64,000 bases of DNA from Luteimonas marina (lineage in GTDB: Bacteria; Pseudomonadota; Gammaproteobacteria; Xanthomonadales; Xanthomonadaceae): NCBI RefSeq assembly GCF_007859325.1, contig NZ_VOHK01000005.1, positions 372,001-436,000 on the forward strand, given 5' to 3'. Positions 59,220-64,000 of this stretch are shown here, piece after piece (the first letter of the stretch is position 1; each line of letters begins with the position of its first letter). A program made the position numbers and the translations under genes. Below the pieces are notes generated by a model, which was not told where the DNA came from, did no database searches, and saw only the letters and a program-made list of their open reading frames with translations.

Positions 59220-60385
59220 TCCAGCACGCGGCAGAACACCGCCTTCAGGTAGCGCGATTCCTGCACGTTGGCGAGGAACGGATGATCGGCGCCGGCGCCG
59301 GCGACCTTGAGCACCTGCACGCTGCGCCCGGCGTAGAACGCGGCGCGGCGCAGCATGTCGAGGAACTGTTCCTCGCTGACCAGGCCGGTGCAGGAGAACG
59401 TCGCCAACAGCCCGCCGGGCTTCACCACGCCCAGCGCGAGCTTGTTCATGTCGAGGTATTTCTTCAGCGCGTTGATGACCTGGTCGCGGTCGCGGGTCAT
59501 CTTCGCCGGGTCCAGGATCACCACGTCGAACCGCTCGCCGTTGTTCGCCGCGTCGCGCAGCCACGGGAAGAGGTCGGCCTGCACGAAACGCGGGCGCACG
59601 TTGTTCAACTTCGCGTTGCCGCGGGCGATCTCCAGCACCGCCTCGTCGATGTCGATCCCGACCACCTCACCGGCGCCGCGCGCGGCCGCGTACACGCCGA
59701 AGCCGCCGGTATTGCAGCACAGGTCGAGCACGCGCTTGCCCGCGCAGCGGTGCGAAAGCCATTCGCGGTTGTCGCGCTGGTCGGCGAAGAAGCCGGTCTT
59801 GTGCGCGCCGGCGGGATCGGCGCGGAAGCGGATGCCGTTCTCGGTGATGATCGCCGGCGCCGCGGGCTCGCTGCCGCGGAAGTCGAACGATTCCTGCTTC
59901 TGCACGTGTTCGTCGGCGAAGCTGTGGAAGCGGCAGCCGGGAAACTGTTCGCGCAGGGCGTCGTAGATCCACTCGCGATGGCGGAACATGCCGGCGCTGA
60001 AGAACTCGACCACCAGCAGGTCGTCGTAGCGGTCGACCACGAGGCCGGACAGGCCGTCGCCCTCGCTGTGCACCACGCGCCAGGCGTTGCTGGTGGCGTC
60101 GAGGTCCAGCCCTTCGCGGCGCAGCTGCACGGCGGCGGCGATCTTCCCTGCGAACCAGCCGGCGTCGACCGCCACGTCCGGATCGGTCTCGAGGATGCGC
60201 AGCGCGATCCGCGAATGGCCGTTGTAGAAGCCGCGGCCGATCCAGGCGCCGTCGACGCCGACGATGTCGACGATGCTGCCGGGTTTCGGGCGCTGCGCCG
60301 GCTTCTCGACCAGCTTCTGGAAGATCCAGGGGTGGCTGGAGCGCCAGGCGTTCCTGAGGCGGACGGTGGGGAGGGGGTCGGTCAT
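59216..60385 (-). CDS. rlmI: 23S rRNA m5C methyltransferase RlmI-like
   Basis: The 389-residue protein has an N-terminal PUA domain (RNAWRSSHPWIFQKLVEKPA) and a Rossmann methyltransferase domain with LDLCCNTGGFGVYAA, VILDPAKM and a Cys in ATFSCTGLVS. RlmI methylates C1962 of 23S rRNA. Length and layout match. Its stop overlaps the next gene's TTG start. Confidence 0.9.
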   Translation of the reverse strand: MTDPLPTVRLRNAWRSSHPWIFQKLVEKPAQRPKPGSIVDIVGVDGAWIGRGFYNGHSRIALRILETDPDVAVDAGWFAGKIAAAVQLRREGLDLDATSNAWRVVHSEGDGLSGLVVDRYDDLLVVEFFSAGMFRHREWIYDALREQFPGCRFHSFADEHVQKQESFDFRGSEPAAPAIITENGIRFRADPAGAHKTGFFADQRDNREWLSHRCAGKRVLDLCCNTGGFGVYAAARGAGEVVGIDIDEAVLEIARGNAKLNNVRPRFVQADLFPWLRDAANNGERFDVVILDPAKMTRDRDQVINALKKYLDMNKLALGVVKPGGLLATFSCTGLVSEEQFLDMLRRAAFYAGRSVQVLKVAGAGADHPFLANVQESRYLKAVFCRVLD

Positions 60386-60462
60386 GGCGGGAATTTTACG
60401 CGTGTCCCGGCGGCTCCCGTCCCAACCCTTGCATCCCCCGCTTTCGCCGCCATCCTCCCCTG

Positions 60463-61245
60463 ATGCATCTCGACACCCCCGAAGCGCCCATCGATCCCGC
60501 CGCGCAGCGCGCCGCCGACCGCCGCCGCCTGAACCGCGCGCTGCAGGCCAGCATCGCCTTCGTCCTGCTGCTGGTGATCGCGTTCGGCGCGCAGGGACTG
60601 TTCGACTGGCATCCGCTGGCGGTTGCACCGCTGTCGCCGGCAGGCCTGGCCGGGCTGCTGACCGCGCCGCTGCTGCACGGCTCGCCCGCGCACCTGGTCG
60701 CGAACGCGAGCGCGCTGCTGCTGCTCGGCACGCTGGCGCTGGCGGTGTACCCGCGTGCGACGTGGCGCGCGCTGCCGCTGATGTGGCTGGGTTCGGGCCT
60801 GGGCGCCTGGCTGCTGGGCGACGCCGGCTCCTACCACCTCGGCGCCAGCGGCGTGACCCACGGGCTGATGTTCCTGGTGTTCGTGCTCGGCCTGCTGCGC
60901 CGCGACCGTCCGTCGATCGCCGCCGGCATGATCGCCTTCCTGTTCTACGGCGGCATGCTGCTGACCGTGCTGCCGCAGGAGCCGGGCGTGTCGTGGCAGT
61001 CGCACCTGGGCGGCGCGCTCGGCGGCATCGTGGCCGCCTTCGCGTTCCGCCGCAGCGACCCGGTGCCGGCGCGCAAGCGCTACAGCTGGGAGATCGAGGA
61101 AGAAGAAGCCGAGCGCGCCGCGCAGGCCGAGCGCGACACCTACGAACCCGGGTCGCCGCGCGACGTGCCGGTGCTGTGGCATCGCCAGCCTCCGCAGGAG
61201 GATCGCGGCGTGGTGCTGCCGTTCCGGCGCGACCGCGGGGACTGA
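60463..61245 (+). CDS. rhomboid-family intramembrane serine protease
   Basis: The 260-residue membrane protein has the rhomboid active-site Ser motif GASGVTHG and the partner His in SHLGGALGGI, plus the upstream HLVANASALLLLG loop (the usual H...N). About six helices are predicted. A cytoplasmic, charged C-terminal tail (EIEEEEAERAAQAER) follows. Substrates are unknown. It is divergent from rlmI. Confidence 0.92.
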   Translation: MHLDTPEAPIDPAAQRAADRRRLNRALQASIAFVLLLVIAFGAQGLFDWHPLAVAPLSPAGLAGLLTAPLLHGSPAHLVANASALLLLGTLALAVYPRATWRALPLMWLGSGLGAWLLGDAGSYHLGASGVTHGLMFLVFVLGLLRRDRPSIAAGMIAFLFYGGMLLTVLPQEPGVSWQSHLGGALGGIVAAFAFRRSDPVPARKRYSWEIEEEEAERAAQAERDTYEPGSPRDVPVLWHRQPPQEDRGVVLPFRRDRGD

Positions 61246-61299
61246 GCGACGGATCGCGCATGCGGCATGCCATGCCCTGCGCATCCGACACGCCACCAT

Positions 61300-61382
61300 T
61301 GTCATTCCGAGCGCAGCGAGGAATCTGCTTCTTCACTGCGAGCAACAGCAGAAGCAGATTCCTCGCTACGCTCGGAATGACA
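61300..61382. repeat. dispersed inverted repeat, TGTCATNCCGA family, copy 3
   Basis: TGTCATTCCGAGCGCAGCGA is mirrored by TCGCTACGCTCGGAATGACA. A further small hairpin (GCACCTG / CAGGTGC, 61394-61417) lies between it and the next start. Confidence 0.87.
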
Positions 61383-61430
61383 TTCTGTTGGAAGCACCTG
61401 CAATCCGCGGCAGGTGCTTACAATGGGCCG

Positions 61431-62501
61431 ATGCGAACGGCCGCCGCACTGCTGACCTGCCTGCTCGTGGCCTGCGCCAGCGGAGGTGGCACGATGCAGT
61501 CCGTGGACGAACGGGTCGATTCGATGATGTCCGCCTACGCCGGCGATGCGCCCGGTGCGGCGCTGCTGGTCGTGCGCGACGGCGAGCCGTTGCTGCGCCG
61601 CGGCTACGGCCTCGCCGACGTCGGGGGCCGGGTCCCGGTCACGCCCGGGACCAACTTCCGCCTCGCCTCGGTCAGCAAGCAGTTCACCGCTGCCGCGATC
61701 GTGCTGCTGGCGCAGGACGGCGCGCTGTCGCTGGACGATCCGGTCCGCAAGTGGCTGCCCTCGCTGCCCGCCGCGGCCGACGGCATCACCCTGCACCACC
61801 TGCTCAGCCACACCTCCGGGCTCGTCGACTACGAAGACGTGATGCCCGACCATGTCGACGGCCAGCTGCACGACGCCGACGTCCTGCGACTGCTGGAGGC
61901 GCAGGACCGGCTGTACTTCGCGCCGGGCAGCGACTATCGCTACAGCAACAGCGGCTACGCGCTGCTGGCCCTGGTCGTGGGCAAGGCCTCGGGCCGCGAC
62001 TTCGCCACCTTCCTGCGCGAGCGCATCTTCGGGCCGCTGGGCATGGACGGTACGGTCGCGTTCGAGGACGGCGTGTCGACCGTCGCGCAGCGCGCCTATG
62101 GCCACAGCGACGTGGATGGCGCCTGGGTCCGCACCGACCAGAGCAGCACCAGCGCGGTGCTCGGCGACGGCGGCATCTATTCCTCGATCGACGACCTCGC
62201 GAAGTGGGATGCGGCGCTGCACGACGACCGCCTGCTCTCCGACGCCTCGCGCCGGCTGGCGTTCACCGCACACACGCCGACCGGCGAGGCGGACGTGGAC
62301 GGCTACGGCTACGGCTGGCGCATCCACGACAGCGGCCACGGCCGCCTGCTCTGGCACTCGGGCGAGACCATCGGCTTCCGCAACGTGATCCTGCGCTGGC
62401 CGGAGCGGCGGCTGACGGTGGTGCTGCTGAGCAACCGCAACGATCCCGAGCCGTATGCGCTGGCGCGGCGGATTGCGGCGCTCTACCTGGAGGCGCCCTG
62501 A
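61431..62501 (+). CDS. beta-lactamase-fold serine hydrolase lipoprotein
   Basis: The 356-residue protein has a lipoprotein signal (LLTCLLVACAS) and the class C beta-lactamase/DD-peptidase motifs SxxK (S80-VS-K83), YSN (YRYSNSGY) and HSG (LLWHSGETIG). Such proteins range from D-aminopeptidases to esterases; no evidence points to antibiotic resistance. The ATG is 49 bases after the repeat. Confidence 0.9.
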   Translation: MRTAAALLTCLLVACASGGGTMQSVDERVDSMMSAYAGDAPGAALLVVRDGEPLLRRGYGLADVGGRVPVTPGTNFRLASVSKQFTAAAIVLLAQDGALSLDDPVRKWLPSLPAAADGITLHHLLSHTSGLVDYEDVMPDHVDGQLHDADVLRLLEAQDRLYFAPGSDYRYSNSGYALLALVVGKASGRDFATFLRERIFGPLGMDGTVAFEDGVSTVAQRAYGHSDVDGAWVRTDQSSTSAVLGDGGIYSSIDDLAKWDAALHDDRLLSDASRRLAFTAHTPTGEADVDGYGYGWRIHDSGHGRLLWHSGETIGFRNVILRWPERRLTVVLLSNRNDPEPYALARRIAALYLEAP

Positions 62502-62522
62502 GCTTCCCGTCGACCGCGTGAT

Positions 62523-62650
62523 CGTCATCCCCGCGAAGGCGGGAAGCGCTTTGCAACAGCGCGAAGCGCTGGTCATCCAGTGTCTTCCAGCGCTGGAAGG
62601 ACAAGGACAAAGGGCAAAGACACTGGGTTCCCGCCTTCGCGGGAATGACG
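62523..62650. repeat. dispersed inverted repeat, GTCATCCC family, copy 5 (long form)
   Basis: CGTCATCCCCGCGAAGGCGG is mirrored by CCCGCCTTCGCGGGAATGACG. The centre is longer and contains AGCGCTTTGCAACAGCGCGA, a sequence shared with copy 1 (AGCGCTTTTCAACAGC). Confidence 0.87.
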
Positions 62651-62674
62651 GCCTTTTTTGCGAGAACCCGGATG

Positions 62675-62697
62675 AAAACCGGCCGTCCGGCGGCCGG
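62675..62697 (-). terminator. terminator of ackA
   Basis: On the minus strand a 7-bp stem (CCGGCCG / CGGCCGG) is followed by TTTTC, 14 bases after the ackA stop. Confidence 0.72.
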
Positions 62698-62710
62698 CGG
62701 ATGATCCGCT

Positions 62711-63943
62711 TCAGTGCGTCCGGTCCCGGACGATGGCGATGGCCTGACGGGCGGCGATCCACTCCTCGTTGGTCGGCTCCACGCCCACCAGCACCCGGCT
62801 GCCGGCCGCGGAAATGATCGCCGCGTTGCCGGCGTTGGCGCCTTGATCCAGCGCAACGCCGAGGAAGGCCAGATCGGCGCAGACGCGCTCGCGCACGAAG
62901 GCGTTGTGCTCGCCGACGCCGGCGGTGAACACTAGCAGGTCGAGGCCGCCGAGCACCGCGGCCATGGCACCGATCTCGCGCACGATGCGGCGCACGTACA
63001 GCGCCAGCGACAGGCGCGCGCGTTCGCCGGCCTCGCCGTCGTCGTCCTCGTGGCCCACGATCACGCGCGGTTCGGACGAGATGCCGGACACGCCGAGCAG
63101 GCCGGAGCGGTGGTAGAGGATGCGCCCCACCTCCTCCAGCGACAGCTTCTCGATCTCCATCAGGTACAGCACCGCGCCCGGATCGAGCGCGCCGGTGCGC
63201 GTGCCCATCATCAGGCCGTCGAGCGCGGAGAAGCCCATCGTGGTGGCGACGCTGCGCAGGCCCTGCATCGCGCACAGGCTGGCGCCGCTGCCCAGGTGCG
63301 CGACCACGGTGCGTCCGCGCGCGGCGTCGCCGTGGCGCTCGGGCAGTGCGGTCGCCATGTATTCGTACGACAGGCCGTGGAAGCCGTAGCGGCGCAGGCC
63401 GCGCTGCCAGGCGTCCCACGGCAGCGGCAGCAGTTGTTCGACGATCGGCAGGGTGTGGTGGAAGCCGGTGTCGAAACAGGCCACCTGCGGCAGGTCCGGC
63501 CGCTCGCGCAGCAGGATGTCGATCGCCTCCAGCGCGAACGGCTGGTGCAGCGGCGCCAGCGGGATGTAGCCCTTGAGGTCGTCGAGCACGCCGGCGTCCA
63601 CGCGCACCGGCGCGAAGTACTTGCTGCCGCCGTGCACCACGCGGTGGGCGATCGCGGCCAGCCGGCGCCCGTCCAGTCGCGCCAGCACGCCTTCGCGGAT
63701 GCGCTGCAGCGCCGAGCGGTAGGGATGATCGGCATCGAGTTCGACCGGCGCCGGTTCGATCCCGGTCTCGCCGTAGGTCGGCGACGGGCCGCCGATGCCC
63801 TGCACCTTGCCGTTCCACGCCGGCGCGCGCGGCAGCGGGTCCTGTCCGCCGTCGAACAGCGCGAACTTGATGCTCGACGAGCCGCAGTTGAGCACGAGGA
63901 CGAGGTCGCCCCGGGTGGCATGGCGGTCGCTGGCGCGGCTCAT
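62711..63943 (-). CDS. ackA: acetate kinase
   Basis: The 410-residue enzyme interconverts acetyl phosphate plus ADP with acetate plus ATP. Signatures are VLNCGSSSIKFAL, RYGFHGLSYEY and HLGSGASLCA, with GFSALDGLMMGTRTG nearby. It is coupled (ATGA overlap) to an upstream gene that runs out of the window, very likely a metabolic partner such as phosphate acetyltransferase; too little of it is visible to tell. It is followed by a terminator. Confidence 0.96.
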   Translation of the reverse strand: MSRASDRHATRGDLVLVLNCGSSSIKFALFDGGQDPLPRAPAWNGKVQGIGGPSPTYGETGIEPAPVELDADHPYRSALQRIREGVLARLDGRRLAAIAHRVVHGGSKYFAPVRVDAGVLDDLKGYIPLAPLHQPFALEAIDILLRERPDLPQVACFDTGFHHTLPIVEQLLPLPWDAWQRGLRRYGFHGLSYEYMATALPERHGDAARGRTVVAHLGSGASLCAMQGLRSVATTMGFSALDGLMMGTRTGALDPGAVLYLMEIEKLSLEEVGRILYHRSGLLGVSGISSEPRVIVGHEDDDGEAGERARLSLALYVRRIVREIGAMAAVLGGLDLLVFTAGVGEHNAFVRERVCADLAFLGVALDQGANAGNAAIISAAGSRVLVGVEPTNEEWIAARQAIAIVRDRTH

Positions 63944-64000
63944 GCGTGACGCTCCTTCACCGCATCGGGCACCGCGAGCCGCTGCCCGCGCAGGCGCAGC
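63940..64000 (-). CDS. C-terminal end of an upstream gene, partial
   Basis: The last 19 codons (LRLRGQRLAVPDAVKERHA) run to a TGA that overlaps the ackA start. The tight overlap with ackA suggests one operon. The product cannot be identified from this fragment. Confidence 0.5.
   Translation of the reverse strand, partial: LRLRGQRLAVPDAVKERHA

Noticed and set aside
61300-61382. Peptides such as SFRAQRGICFF read through the palindromic repeats
   Set aside because: They come from the repeat elements, recur at several unrelated sites and belong to no conserved protein.

Overview
This 64 kb window is high-GC chromosomal DNA whose gene content and dispersed hairpin repeats fit a gammaproteobacterium of the Lysobacteraceae/Xanthomonadaceae (Lysobacter/Luteimonas-like). 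Supporting signs are the glyoxylate pair with a divergent LysR gene, TonB-receptor biology, the Tex/MnmG/UbiA housekeeping set and several families of inverted-repeat elements. The genus is an inference. Most genes are chromosomal housekeeping or accessory metabolism. No prophage, transposase gene, rRNA operon or CRISPR array was seen.

Layout. 0-7 kb: gamma-glutamyltransferase, a TPR exported protein, an unrecognised protein, a lipase-fold phospholipase and an ankyrin lipoprotein (possible effector and immunity protein). 7-11 kb: malate synthase and isocitrate lyase (glyoxylate shunt), divergent from a LysR regulator. 11-13 kb: a DUF2235 (Tle1-like) phospholipase preceded by a DUF3304-like lipoprotein, a second possible toxin/immunity pair. 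13-17 kb: acyltransferase, ArfB, TruC and a sialidase-fold lipoprotein. 17-23 kb: Tex and a very large propeller/Y_Y_Y/GGDEF sensor. 23-30 kb: small redox-type genes, an ArsR repressor divergent from DUF2892 plus RND efflux genes, an OsmC remnant and a CDF metal exporter. 30-35.4 kb: a TonB-dependent receptor divergent from a cytochrome cd1 nitrite reductase (NirS) carrying an additional N-terminal cytochrome c domain, with a perfect FNR/DNR box between them. 35.5-42.6 kb: MnmG, a strongly structured RNA candidate, a Tyr/Gly-rich lipoprotein, a serine/threonine dehydratase, a YdcF-like protein, an NTF2-like protein, a GH16 glucanase and a small exported protein. 42.9-48 kb: a tightly overlapped biotin operon bioB-bioF-DMT transporter-bioH-bioC with a BirA-like operator upstream. 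48-52 kb: ComF, UbiA, and tRNA-Arg(CCG) followed by a hipBA islet that ends in a damaged copy of the tRNA 3' end. 52-64 kb: small conserved genes, a PutP symporter, an SDR, DUF488, a DUF5694-like protein, an NHL/M23 fusion, RlmI, a rhomboid protease, a beta-lactamase-fold hydrolase, acetate kinase and the last codons of a gene that continues beyond the window.

Functional links. The clearest regulatory logic read directly from DNA is an FNR-type box controlling nirS, a BirA-type box controlling biotin synthesis, and a palindrome in front of hipBA. Dispersed inverted repeats occur between many genes: five copies of a GTCATCCC element, three of a TGTCATTCCGA element, a related TGTCATTTCGACC element, and several C/G-rich hairpins. 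All functions come from reading translations and motifs; no database search was run.
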